A stretch of DNA of 64,000 bases from contig CAIKYX010000261.1 in assembly GCA_903831745.1 (NCBI GenBank), positions 1 through 64,000 of the forward strand. The letters are read 5' to 3'. Origin of the DNA: Oligoflexia bacterium (GTDB taxonomy: Bacteria > Bdellovibrionota > UBA1018 > CAIMNF01). A program made the translations under genes and the position numbers. Positions 20,846 through 31,380 of the stretch are shown here, in pieces. The notes under the pieces were generated by a model. The model saw nothing but the letters and a program-made list of their open reading frames with translations. It did no database searches and was not told the origin of the DNA. How positions within the stretch are numbered: the first letter of the stretch is position 1; each line of letters begins with the position of its first letter.

Positions 20846-21351
20846 ACACGGGCTGCCACATCAGCAAAAAAAGTATCGAAAAGATTCGCCCCACTCGAAC
20901 CGTTAAAAACAGGATTCGAAACACTCGACCCCTGATCCAAATCATCAAAAAGCGTAATCAGCGTGTTTCCGCTGAGCAGTGGTGTCGTACTATTTACCAT
21001 CGGAACCTGCCGATTAAACACGTTGGTTAAAAAATTAAAGAGTTCGTGCGAATCAGAATAACTCAAGATGAAGGTATGGTTCATATCCACCCCGTTATAG
21101 CGGGTTACCTGAATCTGAAACTGGGTGCTTGAGTTCAGTAACGCCATCGTGAAGTCAGTTTCGCCCGCGCCCCCGATCGCTTTCCAGTTCAGGAACAAAA
21201 CAGAATGCGAACCGTGCACACTCGAACTGCTGGAAACCTGATTCGGAAGAATGACCTGACCGCATGCCGATAGCAGTAGCGCCGCACCCAGGACAAAACT
21301 CAAAGCTGATTTCCGAAACCAATTCACCCTGTGCCTTAAAGCCAGAAGCAT
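20842..21351 (-). CDS. Predicted lipoprotein
   Basis: MLLALRHRVNWFRKSALSFVLGAALLLSACG lipobox. Confidence 0.7.
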   Translation of the reverse strand: MLLALRHRVNWFRKSALSFVLGAALLLSACGQVILPNQVSSSSSVHGSHSVLFLNWKAIGGAGETDFTMALLNSSTQFQIQVTRYNGVDMNHTFILSYSDSHELFNFLTNVFNRQVPMVNSTTPLLSGNTLITLFDDLDQGSSVSNPVFNGSSGANLFDTFFADVAARV

Positions 21352-21438
21352 GCCACCGTTAAAACGATGAGGATCAAGATCAGGGCAAAAAGCTGTCTAT
21401 ATTCTAGGCAAGTGTTTCGAATGTTCGATCAATGATTT

Positions 21439-24228
21439 TCATCGATAGCGTTCATATTCGGAGTGATCCGGAGCATCCGGTGCAAGGTCGAGATAATTTC
21501 TGAAAGACTGGGTAGCTTTCGGCATGTCGCCACTATCCCGGTAAACCTGGCCCAATCGCTTGTGGATCTCGGGGTTTCCCTTATCCAGAGCCAGCGCCGC
21601 CTGATAAAGCGCGATGGCTGAAGAAAACTGTCTCTTCAGATAATTCACGTAACCTGCTCCCATTTTGGCTTCTGGGTTTTGCGGGTCAATTTCCATCGCC
21701 TGAACAAAGGCCTTCATCGCTTCATCCAGACTGTTTCCGCGAGCGTAGATATTTCCTTCTTCGACCAAGGCGCGTACGAAACGAGGATTCAACTTCAGCT
21801 CTTCCTGCAGTTCATTCAATGCGTTTTTAATCTTACCGAGTTTTACAAAAAACTGAGCCCTTCTATAGTGCAGTTCGGGATATCGGGGCGAAACTTCGAA
21901 AACCTTGTTGAGCTGCTCTTCGGCAAGATCGAATCTCGACTCTGAGAGATAAATTTCGAAACAACGAAGGTAGCCGTACGGGTCCGAAATCTTGCGGTCT
22001 GAATAAGCCTTGAGTGCTTCAATCGCTCGTTTTTCTGCATCTTTATGAGTGAGCATTTGTCTGAGGTAAATCTCGCCTTCGATTCGATAACTCTCAGGAA
22101 AATCAGAATCCACATTCTTTGCCTGCTGTACAAACTGAAGCGCCTTATCATCCGTATGGTTCAAATAGTAAACTTCTGCAATTCCACAAAGCAAATCGGC
22201 GCGAGCCTTCGGCAACTTCGCCAGCTCTTCCTGAATTCTTCCTACGGCAGCATTCACGCCGTCCGTTTTCAATAAGCACTTGGCACTTCCGATGATCGCA
22301 GAGAAATTATAAGGATCGAGTCGCTGGGCCAAAGAGAAGAAAAACTGGGCATCCTTACATTGATCGAGCTCACTGAGTGCGGCTGCATAAGAAGAATAAA
22401 CCTCGGTGTCGATCGAATCACGCGCCATGGCTCGCCTATAAAAGTCGATGGCCTGAGTGTAATTTCCCTGAAGAAAGTCGAGATCTCCGGCCAACCGATC
22501 GACCGAACTTTTTAATGCCGGATGAGAACGGAACTGGGCCAGGTAGCGTTTGGCATCTTCCCACTCATGGTTCTTTAACAATGCACCAATCAGCTTGATT
22601 GCAGTTTCGCCACCCTTCGGATTCAACTCAACTGCTTTTTTGTAATTGATAACCGCTTTCTGATATTCGCCGGTCTTAAAAAACAAGTCGCCCATTTTGA
22701 TCAAAGGCACGGCTGATTTCGGAAATGCATCCTTGGCCTGCAGCAGGACAGTTACGGCCTCGTGATTTTTTCCTGCGCGAATATCCCGTTCACCCTCAAG
22801 CACCAGCGCATACATCTGGGCAAGCTTCTGGTATTTCGAATCCTTTCCGGATTGCGCCATTAACGTATAATACTCGAGCCTCAGATCTTCATTCTTGGGT
22901 TCAATTTCGATCGCACGATCGAGACTATCGATAGCCTCATCGGGCTGGTGAAAAAGAAGGCCAAGCTTGGATCGAAAGATCAGGGTCGACACATATTCGA
23001 CCGGACTCTGAAGGGAAGGATTTGAGGTCAGGAAACCCACGTAGCGCGCGGAGTTCTTAAGCGTGCCTTTTTTCTCGCTGATTCGAACCAGACCCAGAAT
23101 CGATTTTGCGTGCCTTGGATTGAGCTTAAGCGCCCGGCCATACTCTGCAAGAGCATCATCGAAGTCTCCGTTTTCTTCAAAGAGATTACCGCGCAAATAA
23201 TAGAGCTTTGGAATCGGCAGCGCGCTTGACGGAATCAAGTTCAGGTACTTAAGTGCAGTCGCTCCTTCGCCCTTTAGCGAGTAGAGCCAGCCGATATAGA
23301 AGTAAAGTACGGGATCAAACTTACCATTCACTTTCGAGTAGTCTGAAAGCTTTTGAATCGCTCCGTCGTAACGGCCGGAAGCCGCAAGAAATTCTACTTC
23401 CGCCAAGATGGTTTCAACCAACGCCAGGTCTTTTACCCGCGACAATTCAATCAGCTTGTTGATGACCGAAAACGTTTTTTCATCCTTGTTCGATGAATCA
23501 ATCAGATTCAAATACGATGACGCGAGCATCGCAAGCGCCTTCACGTTCTGGGGATCATACTTCAGGGCCAGATTGAAAACATCAACCGAACGACGATACC
23601 CCTGCACGGTATCTTCGGCGTAAGGCTTAAGTCCTTCGTTATAAATCTTCACACTCATCTCTGGATCGACTTTGCCGGTACCGCCCGAAGGAAGTTGGGG
23701 TCGAACCGCGACCATTACGACATGAGGTTTCTTTTTGGGTTCGTCATTCTCATAGGCGTATTCATAAGCAAGAATGGCGAGCACCACGAGAATGAGAAAC
23801 TGTTTTTTGGGAAGTTTGCTGCGCTTCTTTTCTTCTTTCGAAAAGAGCTCCTCAGGCCGCTCAAAAATCATGGTCGATTTTTTCTGGGTATCGCGATCCG
23901 GAAGGTCTTCAAATTCATTTAAAGGCGCGACTTGTTTCTCGGCCTCATTCTGGGTACTGACCCCGGTCTCTTCAAAAAGCCGGGTCTTATCTTCGTGAAC
24001 CGCACCTTCGCGCTTGGACGGATCAAAAAGCAACGTCGCTTCCTCATCTTTGAAGTTACCTTCAAATTCCGGGTAGCTCTTCAGCTTCATTGCAAACTGA
24101 TCTGGATAAACAGAGGCTTCGTCTTCAGGACCAAGCTCGCCGCTTAGGATTTTGGCTTTGACTGCCTCTGCACTCAGGGGGTCACTGGCCTTACCGTTCT
24201 TAAAGCGTATGACATACTGATTTGCCAT
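21439..24228 (-). CDS. Large membrane-anchored TPR-repeat protein
   Basis: N-terminal ~120-aa cytoplasmic-like part, TM QFLILVVLAILAYEYAY, then many TPR-like repeats (e.g. LYYLRGNLFEENGDFDDALAEYGRALKLNPRHAKS). Confidence 0.85.
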   Translation of the reverse strand: MANQYVIRFKNGKASDPLSAEAVKAKILSGELGPEDEASVYPDQFAMKLKSYPEFEGNFKDEEATLLFDPSKREGAVHEDKTRLFEETGVSTQNEAEKQVAPLNEFEDLPDRDTQKKSTMIFERPEELFSKEEKKRSKLPKKQFLILVVLAILAYEYAYENDEPKKKPHVVMVAVRPQLPSGGTGKVDPEMSVKIYNEGLKPYAEDTVQGYRRSVDVFNLALKYDPQNVKALAMLASSYLNLIDSSNKDEKTFSVINKLIELSRVKDLALVETILAEVEFLAASGRYDGAIQKLSDYSKVNGKFDPVLYFYIGWLYSLKGEGATALKYLNLIPSSALPIPKLYYLRGNLFEENGDFDDALAEYGRALKLNPRHAKSILGLVRISEKKGTLKNSARYVGFLTSNPSLQSPVEYVSTLIFRSKLGLLFHQPDEAIDSLDRAIEIEPKNEDLRLEYYTLMAQSGKDSKYQKLAQMYALVLEGERDIRAGKNHEAVTVLLQAKDAFPKSAVPLIKMGDLFFKTGEYQKAVINYKKAVELNPKGGETAIKLIGALLKNHEWEDAKRYLAQFRSHPALKSSVDRLAGDLDFLQGNYTQAIDFYRRAMARDSIDTEVYSSYAAALSELDQCKDAQFFFSLAQRLDPYNFSAIIGSAKCLLKTDGVNAAVGRIQEELAKLPKARADLLCGIAEVYYLNHTDDKALQFVQQAKNVDSDFPESYRIEGEIYLRQMLTHKDAEKRAIEALKAYSDRKISDPYGYLRCFEIYLSESRFDLAEEQLNKVFEVSPRYPELHYRRAQFFVKLGKIKNALNELQEELKLNPRFVRALVEEGNIYARGNSLDEAMKAFVQAMEIDPQNPEAKMGAGYVNYLKRQFSSAIALYQAALALDKGNPEIHKRLGQVYRDSGDMPKATQSFRNYLDLAPDAPDHSEYERYR

Positions 24229-24254
24229 CTAAGAATAGTTTAGCCTAAAACTCT

Positions 24255-25727
24255 CTAGTGCTGAAGTGCGATTCCTTTCAATATCTGAATCACCAGGTTC
24301 GGCATGATTCCCCAGCCCACCACACCCAGAGCAGAAATCACCACTGCAAGTTGGCCGGTAAAACTGGTTTTGAAGGAAGCGGCTGTGGGATCTGCGTCCC
24401 GCATCACCATCAAGGCGATCGGGCGAAGATAGGCATAGGCGCCTACTACCGCACAAACCGCTGCCACTACGGCAAAAATACCCTCGCCCGCATCGAGAGA
24501 GGACAAAAAGACAAAGTATTTGGTAAAGAAACCAATCGTCAGAGGCATGCCGGCCATAGAAAGCAGAAAAATAGTCCAAAGCAAGGTTCTAAAGGGGCTC
24601 CGCTTAAAAAGCCCGGTCAGGTCGACGAGCTCTGTTCCTGCATCTTCACGCGGTTCGGATTGGCTGATCAATAGAAATAACCCGCACGTCATGAGCGAAT
24701 AACCAAAGAGGTAGATCCAAACAGAATAGATCAGTTCGGGCTTCGTCATGGCCGCAAGCAATCCCAACAGCAAATAGCCGGAATGCGAAATCGAAGAGTA
24801 GGCGAGCATGCGCTTTAAGTTCTTCTGGGTAACGACGACCGCACTGCCCACAACCAGACTCAATACCGCTACCAGGCGAATCAGTTGTTTGAGCGACTCA
24901 AAATAGGGCACCCATTCAATTCGGGCAGAATCGATCATTCCAAGCAGGCGTGCCAGCACCACAAATCCTGCCATGGTCACGACCGTTGCCATGACTCCGG
25001 TAACCGCAGTGGGCGCACCTTCATAGACGTCGGGTTTCCAGAAATGAAACGGAACCGCTGCAACCTTGAAGAGAAAGGCGATCAACAGAAGCACATGACC
25101 TACGTAGAACAATCCAAAATTAGCGGTGGTTCCTTGTGACCAAAGAAAAATGTCCGCCAAATGGGTCGAACCTGTAGCGCCAAAAACAAAGGATGCACCC
25201 AATAGAAACACTGCGCCCAGTGTGCCTCCGGTAATGTAGTACTTGATCGCCGCTTCGTTCGAACGGGCGTCATTACGGCGAAATCCGGCCAGAGTATACG
25301 CAGGCAAAGACATTACTTCGAGCGCAATGAACATCACCACGAGATCTTTGGCGCACATTAAAATAGAAGCACCCAGAATCAGGATCAGTAACAAATGATA
25401 GTAATCTGAAAAATGAATCTTCTCTTTCGTCAAATAGCGTGAAGATCCGAAGCCAAAGAGAATTCCAAGCACAGATAAAAGTGCCAACGCCAAAGTGGTC
25501 AGGGGAGAAACTTCCATTGCTCCATTAAATAGCACCTGGGTGCCCTCGGGCATGTTTTTGAGGCAACACAAGAGCGTTAAAAAAAGCGTGAGGATGGCAA
25601 AAACCTGGGCTGGGCGCTTGGTGCTCACCCGAACCACACTAATCATCATGGTCGCCAGAATTCCTCCAGCCAGAACCAACCAAGGACTCACCAAAGAGAG
25701 CGATTCAAAAGAGTCCATTTCACCCAT
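24255..25727 (-). CDS. nuoN: NADH-quinone oxidoreductase subunit N
   Basis: FIALEVMSLPAYTLAGF, LFKVAAVPFHFWKPDVYEGAPT, LKRMLAYSSISHSGY. Confidence 0.95.
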   Translation of the reverse strand: MGEMDSFESLSLVSPWLVLAGGILATMMISVVRVSTKRPAQVFAILTLFLTLLCCLKNMPEGTQVLFNGAMEVSPLTTLALALLSVLGILFGFGSSRYLTKEKIHFSDYYHLLLILILGASILMCAKDLVVMFIALEVMSLPAYTLAGFRRNDARSNEAAIKYYITGGTLGAVFLLGASFVFGATGSTHLADIFLWSQGTTANFGLFYVGHVLLLIAFLFKVAAVPFHFWKPDVYEGAPTAVTGVMATVVTMAGFVVLARLLGMIDSARIEWVPYFESLKQLIRLVAVLSLVVGSAVVVTQKNLKRMLAYSSISHSGYLLLGLLAAMTKPELIYSVWIYLFGYSLMTCGLFLLISQSEPREDAGTELVDLTGLFKRSPFRTLLWTIFLLSMAGMPLTIGFFTKYFVFLSSLDAGEGIFAVVAAVCAVVGAYAYLRPIALMVMRDADPTAASFKTSFTGQLAVVISALGVVGWGIMPNLVIQILKGIALQH

Positions 25728-27147
25728 TTCCTTTCAAAAGTAACATCGGCTGAAAACCAAAATAAATCAGGATCAATACGAGAACACTCAAAACGGCAAT
25801 ATCATAGACCCCCAGGTCTTTGACCGTTTGATCTCCGCTCGCTTCTCCAAACCCAAGCTGTTGGTAGAACTTAAGCATATAGACTGCTCCTAAAACCACA
25901 CCGAGAGCGCCCACCACCACACTTGGAACACTCGCTGAAAATGCGTGAAGCAAACTTAAGAATTCACCCACAAAATTCATGGTCCCCGGCAAGGCAACCG
26001 CTCCGAGTACCGCGATAAACATAAAAGTGAATAACACCGGGTAAACCCTAGCCAAACCATGAGAAACGCTCAAATCTGATACATCCTTCCGTTCTTCTAC
26101 CAGATGAAGCCCATAAAAAAGCATCGCACTGACCAAAGTGTGCCCAATGCTTAATAGAATCGCAGACGAAGCTCCACCACTCGACAAAGAGAACACACCC
26201 AGCATCACGAATCCCAAATGGCTGATCGATGAATAGGCGAGTAACTCTTTCGGTGAATTTGCACGGATTGCAAGAAAGGCCGCATAAAGAATTGAAACTG
26301 CGCTCAGCGCGAGGATCCACCCCTGATTCTCGAGTGCCAGGCCCGGAAAGATTGGAAGCACAAATCGCAAGAAACCAAACACGCCCAGCTTCGATAGAAT
26401 AGCCGACATCCAGAGGGTCGCAGGCATGGGGGCATTGACATAAACCTCTTTAAGCCAACCATGAAACGGAAACACCGGAACCTTGATGGCAAAAGCGAGA
26501 AAGAATCCCAAAAAGCACCAATGCAGGGCCTGTCCGTTTTTAACCGAAGCGGCCTGAATCAAATCAGGCAAACTGCTTGAGTACTGACCGGATTGTTCCT
26601 TGAATAAATAAATCAAGGCGAACATCGAAACCAGCATGAGTACCGACCCGAAGAAACTCATCAAGAAAAAGCGAAACACCGAAGTAGCCTTGGCATTCGA
26701 CCCCCAAATGCCGACCATGAAAATCATCGGAATGAAGACTGCCTCATATGCCAGATAGAACAAAATGACGTCGTTACTTAAGAACGCGGCATTGAGCGCA
26801 AACATCAGAAAGAAACCAAGCGCAGTAAACAGTCGAGAGTTCTTTCGATACCAAGGGCCCCTGAGACTAAACGCAAGCACAGCCACCAATGAATTCAAAA
26901 TAACGAACCAGCGCGAAACCGAATCCCACTTAAGGTTCAGTGACAACCCCAACTCAGGAAGCCAAACGAGCTTTACATCCCAGGGCGTGTCGCCCGCCTG
27001 AAGTGCGATATAGATGCTGACCGCAAGAATGACGAGACTTCCAAAAATCGCATAGATGCGCTGGCTAGTTTTTGGCATGATCCAGGAAAGAAAAATGCCT
27101 ACCACCGGAAGCGAGAGTAATGCTGACAGGAGATTATAATTTACCAT
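25720..27147 (-). CDS. nuoM: NADH-quinone oxidoreductase subunit M
   Basis: FYLAYEAVFIPMIFMVGIWG, FAIKVPVFPFHGWLKEVYVNAPMPATLWMSAILSKLG. Confidence 0.95.
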   Translation of the reverse strand: MVNYNLLSALLSLPVVGIFLSWIMPKTSQRIYAIFGSLVILAVSIYIALQAGDTPWDVKLVWLPELGLSLNLKWDSVSRWFVILNSLVAVLAFSLRGPWYRKNSRLFTALGFFLMFALNAAFLSNDVILFYLAYEAVFIPMIFMVGIWGSNAKATSVFRFFLMSFFGSVLMLVSMFALIYLFKEQSGQYSSSLPDLIQAASVKNGQALHWCFLGFFLAFAIKVPVFPFHGWLKEVYVNAPMPATLWMSAILSKLGVFGFLRFVLPIFPGLALENQGWILALSAVSILYAAFLAIRANSPKELLAYSSISHLGFVMLGVFSLSSGGASSAILLSIGHTLVSAMLFYGLHLVEERKDVSDLSVSHGLARVYPVLFTFMFIAVLGAVALPGTMNFVGEFLSLLHAFSASVPSVVVGALGVVLGAVYMLKFYQQLGFGEASGDQTVKDLGVYDIAVLSVLVLILIYFGFQPMLLLKGNG

Positions 27148-28996
27148 ATTGTCCTACTCCATAAATAACCCAGGCCAGAATTGCAAAAATTGCAATGGCC
27201 ATCATCGCAAGATAGCCTTGAGCTGATCCCGACTGTGCAATCTTAAGAATGTTTCCCGAAAGGTCGACCGCGACCGCGCTCCATCGAATGAGGCGCTGTA
27301 CGATCATTTCCTCAAAAAACGTATTGATTCCGGTCGCAATTTTTTGTGTGCCCGTACCGAACGTACAAAGATAAAAAGAATCCCACTTCATTCCATTCAG
27401 CAAAAAGGAATTTACCTTTTCGGCTTTTGAAGTTTGGCCATATTTTTTGTGCGCGATGAATGCTCCGATAAGCGCCATGACGACACTTCCACCCATGACG
27501 GCGTATTCGATTGCGTGGCTTTCGGTCGTGGTTTCAGCACCCACATGAACCGGGGCACCCAACCAACCTCCCACCAAAGCCAAGATAGAAAGAACAATCA
27601 GGGGAGCTGCCATCAGCATCGGAGATTCGTGAATCTTGGCCGCAACCTTTGCGTCTACCCGTGATGGTCCGAAAAACACGAGAACAAGCAAGCGAGTCAT
27701 ATAAAACGCAGTCAAGAATGCCGCGGCCACTGCAAGAATGAAAAAAGAAACGCTTCCATGAGGCGAGGTCAGTGATTGGTAAATGATTTCGTCCTTCGAG
27801 AAAAATCCACTGAATGGGGGCAATCCGAGGATCGCAGCCCAACCCATGATGAAAGTCCAAGAGGTGATCGGAAGCTTTTTCATCAAACCGCCCATTTTGA
27901 AAATATCCTGTTCGCCATGAAGGGCGTGGATTACACTTCCTGCTCCCAAGAACAAAAGCGCCTTAAAAAAAGCGTGGGTCATGACGTGAAACACTCCCGC
28001 ATCAAACGCGCCGACACCGCAGCCCAAAAACATGAACCCCAATTGTGAAATCGTAGAATATGCCAATACCTTCTTGATATCGGTTTGCGCACACGCCATC
28101 AGGGCCGATAAAAATACTGTCACAGCGCCCGTCATTGCAATAACCATCAGGACCGTCTCGGAAGATGAAATGACCGACGACAAGCGAGTCAGCAAATAGA
28201 TTCCGCTCGTCACCATGGTCGCCGCGTGAATCAATGCAGAGACCGGGGTAGGTCCGGCCATGGCATCTGGAAGCCACGTAAAAAGTGGGATCTGCGCCGA
28301 CTTTCCGGTGCAGGCGAAAAAGATCAGAAGCCCAAACGGCAATACCAGTGCCGGCTCTAAACCAATTTTCTGAAGTTGAAGCAAATCGAGGGTTCCGGTC
28401 GCACGAAAGGCCAGGAACATGGCCAAGAGAAATGCAAGGTCGCCAATGCGGTTCATAATGAAAGCCTTTTGACCGGCGGCTACTTTTTCAAGATCTCGAT
28501 ACCAATAGCCAATCAAGAGGTAACTGGCGAGACCGACACCTTCCCAACCCAAAAATACATGTGGAAGAGTGGCGCCCAAAACCAGATTCAACATCATGAA
28601 ACAAAACAGATTCAAATAAGAGAAGTATTTGGCAGGAGTTTCGTCATCATGCATGTACCCAATCGAATACAAATGAATGAGCGAGCCCACACCGGTGATG
28701 ACCAGACAAAAAACTGCGCTTAAGGAATCTAGCCTTAAAGTAAAGTCGAGCTGTAACTTTCCGAGCGAAATCCAGTTGAACAAAGTCTGCTCAAAGATAC
28801 GCCCCTCTGCCGGAATATTTCGAAGAAGCAGAAATTGATAAAGGGCCACGCCGAAGGATGCAACCATGGCTGCAGTTGCGATAAAGCCAGAAACGTTGGC
28901 TGAGATTTTTCTTTTTGAATTCACGGCCATCAAATGAAGAAGTCCGTTGATTAAAAATCCCACTGCCGGAAATAGTATTAGCAAGCTCAATATCAT
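27134..28996 (-). CDS. nuoL: NADH-quinone oxidoreductase subunit L
   Basis: FLGWEGVGLASYLLIGYWY, SAQIPLFTWLPDAMAGPTPVSALIHAATMVTSGIYLL. Confidence 0.96.
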   Translation of the reverse strand: MILSLLILFPAVGFLINGLLHLMAVNSKRKISANVSGFIATAAMVASFGVALYQFLLLRNIPAEGRIFEQTLFNWISLGKLQLDFTLRLDSLSAVFCLVITGVGSLIHLYSIGYMHDDETPAKYFSYLNLFCFMMLNLVLGATLPHVFLGWEGVGLASYLLIGYWYRDLEKVAAGQKAFIMNRIGDLAFLLAMFLAFRATGTLDLLQLQKIGLEPALVLPFGLLIFFACTGKSAQIPLFTWLPDAMAGPTPVSALIHAATMVTSGIYLLTRLSSVISSSETVLMVIAMTGAVTVFLSALMACAQTDIKKVLAYSTISQLGFMFLGCGVGAFDAGVFHVMTHAFFKALLFLGAGSVIHALHGEQDIFKMGGLMKKLPITSWTFIMGWAAILGLPPFSGFFSKDEIIYQSLTSPHGSVSFFILAVAAAFLTAFYMTRLLVLVFFGPSRVDAKVAAKIHESPMLMAAPLIVLSILALVGGWLGAPVHVGAETTTESHAIEYAVMGGSVVMALIGAFIAHKKYGQTSKAEKVNSFLLNGMKWDSFYLCTFGTGTQKIATGINTFFEEMIVQRLIRWSAVAVDLSGNILKIAQSGSAQGYLAMMAIAIFAILAWVIYGVGQYGKL

Positions 28997-29009
28997 AATC
29001 TTCCTATCA

Positions 29010-29321
29010 TCAATCTCTTAGCATTTGTATTTGATCAGAATCGACCGTTCGAAGCGTACGAAACAGCGCGATTACCAAGCCCAAGCCTACCGCAGATTCG
29101 GCGGCGGCAACCGTCATCACGAACAACGCGGTCAGATCGCCCTCTACCAAATGATGAATTCTCGAGAACGCCACAAAACACAAATTCACCGAATTCAGCA
29201 TCAGCTCGATGCTCATCAACATGATGAGCAGGTTCTTTCGGACAATTACGCCCAGAAGCCCGATGGTAAAAACAATCATCGCCACAATCAAAAGCATCCA
29301 AGGCTGAAGTTCTGGAATCAT
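29010..29321 (-). CDS. nuoK: NADH-quinone oxidoreductase subunit K
   Basis: NLLIMLMSIELMLNSVNLCFVAFS, MTVAAAESAVGLGLVIALFR. Confidence 0.96.
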   Translation of the reverse strand: MIPELQPWMLLIVAMIVFTIGLLGVIVRKNLLIMLMSIELMLNSVNLCFVAFSRIHHLVEGDLTALFVMTVAAAESAVGLGLVIALFRTLRTVDSDQIQMLRD

Positions 29322-29857
29322 GACTCGCCCCCTAAAGCTGTTTTTCTTTTGGCCAAGGCAACCGTAGATACGATCGCTCCCAGTAACAAAAACGAGGTCA
29401 GTTCGAAATGAAACACGTGATCTGAAAAAAGAGCCTCTGAAACTACCCTGAGATTTCCACCCTGGGCCGTGATCTTTTCTTCGGTAAGTTGCCCGACCGC
29501 CACAATATCCTGAGCGCGTAATACCGTATGAATCAGAATCATCGCAAGACCTGCAAGAGCAAGCGCCGCAACGCCCTTGAACAATCCCGAACTTTCTTTA
29601 AGGTCATTGACCGGCGTATCCTGATTCAAAAGCATGATGACGAACACAAATAGAACCATGATGGCTCCGGTGTACACCAGAATCTGAAGTGCAGCGATCA
29701 AGTGGGCGCCAATCAACGCGTACAAACCGGCAAACGCAAAGAATACCATGACCAACGCAAACGCAGATGAAACCGGATTCTTTTTTAAGACCACCGAAAG
29801 CGCCCCGAAGATCGCGATCGTCGAGAATACACAAAACGCAAAAAACCCCAGATTCAT
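29318..29857 (-). CDS. nuoJ: NADH-quinone oxidoreductase subunit J
   Basis: LIAALQILVYTGAIMVLFVFVIMLL; position in nuo operon. Confidence 0.95.
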   Translation of the reverse strand: MNLGFFAFCVFSTIAIFGALSVVLKKNPVSSAFALVMVFFAFAGLYALIGAHLIAALQILVYTGAIMVLFVFVIMLLNQDTPVNDLKESSGLFKGVAALALAGLAMILIHTVLRAQDIVAVGQLTEEKITAQGGNLRVVSEALFSDHVFHFELTSFLLLGAIVSTVALAKRKTALGGES

Positions 29858-30300
29858 GATTTGTTTCCCCGCTGCTCCATCAAGAAGTCCTTTGAGTACA
29901 CCGAGCGGTGCTCCTGACTCATTTCATAGATATTACTGAGCTTGATCGCATCCTTCGGACATGCCTCTTCGCACATGCCGCAAAAACAACAACGAAGCAC
30001 ATCAATCTCGAATTTTACTGGGTACTTTTCCTTGTCTTCGCGCTCGCCCGCCTCGATGTGAATACACTCGGCAGGGCAGACAGTCGGGCAAAGCATGCAG
30101 GCCGTACAGTTTTCAATTTCGTTTACGGCCTTGATATAATGTTGCCCGCGAAAACGAGACGAATATTCGCGACGCTCTTCCGGAAACTTAAGGGTCACCT
30201 TTTTATGAAAAAAGAAGTTTCGAATCGTAATCAATAGTCCCTGAATGATTTCGATCAAATAGAGGCGGTTCAAAAAGCCAGTTTTTCTTTGCGCCAGCAT
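29854..30300 (-). CDS. nuoI: NADH-quinone oxidoreductase subunit I (2[4Fe-4S])
   Basis: CTACMLCPTVCP and CCFCGMCEEACP. Confidence 0.95.
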   Translation of the reverse strand: MLAQRKTGFLNRLYLIEIIQGLLITIRNFFFHKKVTLKFPEERREYSSRFRGQHYIKAVNEIENCTACMLCPTVCPAECIHIEAGEREDKEKYPVKFEIDVLRCCFCGMCEEACPKDAIKLSNIYEMSQEHRSVYSKDFLMEQRGNKS

Positions 30301-31380
30301 TTAGAGCACTCCTTTATAAATCAACAAGCCCGTAACAAATACATTGATCAGGGCGATGGGAAACAACACTTTCCAACCTAGTTTCATCAATTGGTCGAAA
30401 CGAAAGCGCGGCAAGGTCCAGCGAACCCAGACAAAGAACCACATCCAAAATGCGACCTTGATGACAAACGAAACACCCTGAAAGAAAACCAGAATCAATT
30501 GAGCATGCTCGGTTCCTGCGAATTGGCCTGCAAGCCAGCCAAACCCCGGAAGGAGCTGCCAGCCGCCGAAAAAGAGTGAAGTAATCAGGCCTGACGCCAC
30601 AGCCATATTGATGAATTCGGCCATCATGAAAAGCGCGAACCTCATCGATCCGTACTCGAGATGGTAACCGGCAATCAACTCGGACTCACCCTCTGGCAAA
30701 TCGAATGGCAGACGGTTCGTCTCGGCAAAAACCGAAATGAGAAAAATAATGAACCCGACCGGCTGGATGAAAATTCCCCACTTTGGAATATCGAGTCCTG
30801 CAATCGAAACCAGGGTTTCACCCTGAGCTGCAGTGATGTCACCGAGCTTCACACTTTGAAACACCATGATGATACCGACAATCGACAATCCCAGAGTCAA
30901 TTCATAGCTGATCATCTGAGCAGAAGACCGAAGGCTTCCCAAAAGTGAATATTTATTATTCGACGCCCAACCCGCCATGATGATTCCGTAAACGCCGAGT
31001 GAAGCGACTGAAAAACAATACAAGATACCCACATCGAGATTGGCAACCTGAAAGATCGCCTCAGAGCCATTCCATGACATTGAACCCGCGAATGGAATGA
31101 CTGCAAAAGTCATGAAGGCGGGGATAACCGCGAGCCAAGGAGCAAGCGAGTAATAGAATTTGTTGACGTGGCCAGGAGGGCTGTCTTCTTTGAAAATAAA
31201 CTTAAGCACATCGCATGCGGCCTGAAACATCCCGAACGGCCCCATGCGGTTTGGTCCGAGACGATTCTGTAAAAGCGCTGATCCCCTGCGTTCTACAAAC
31301 AACATGATCGGAACCACGGCAAGGAGTCCCGCCAGCACTACTGCGATCTTAATCATCATGAACGACATTTCGAAACTCAT
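30301..31380 (-). CDS. nuoH: NADH-quinone oxidoreductase subunit H
   Basis: FVERRGSALLQNRLGPNRMGPFG, AETNRLPFDLPEGESELIAGYHLEYGSMRFALF. Confidence 0.97.
   Translation of the reverse strand: MSFEMSFMMIKIAVVLAGLLAVVPIMLFVERRGSALLQNRLGPNRMGPFGMFQAACDVLKFIFKEDSPPGHVNKFYYSLAPWLAVIPAFMTFAVIPFAGSMSWNGSEAIFQVANLDVGILYCFSVASLGVYGIIMAGWASNNKYSLLGSLRSSAQMISYELTLGLSIVGIIMVFQSVKLGDITAAQGETLVSIAGLDIPKWGIFIQPVGFIIFLISVFAETNRLPFDLPEGESELIAGYHLEYGSMRFALFMMAEFINMAVASGLITSLFFGGWQLLPGFGWLAGQFAGTEHAQLILVFFQGVSFVIKVAFWMWFFVWVRWTLPRFRFDQLMKLGWKVLFPIALINVFVTGLLIYKGVL

Noticed and set aside
20382-20948. 188-aa minus-strand ORF
   Set aside because: Arg/Ser/Phe-rich antisense-type composition; overlaps a plus-strand ORF with its own promoter and the 3' part of a lipoprotein gene.
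24229-24579. 116-aa minus-strand ORF overlapping the end of nuoN
   Set aside because: Out-of-frame product of nuoN coding sequence; Cys/Arg/Ser-rich and without a family match.
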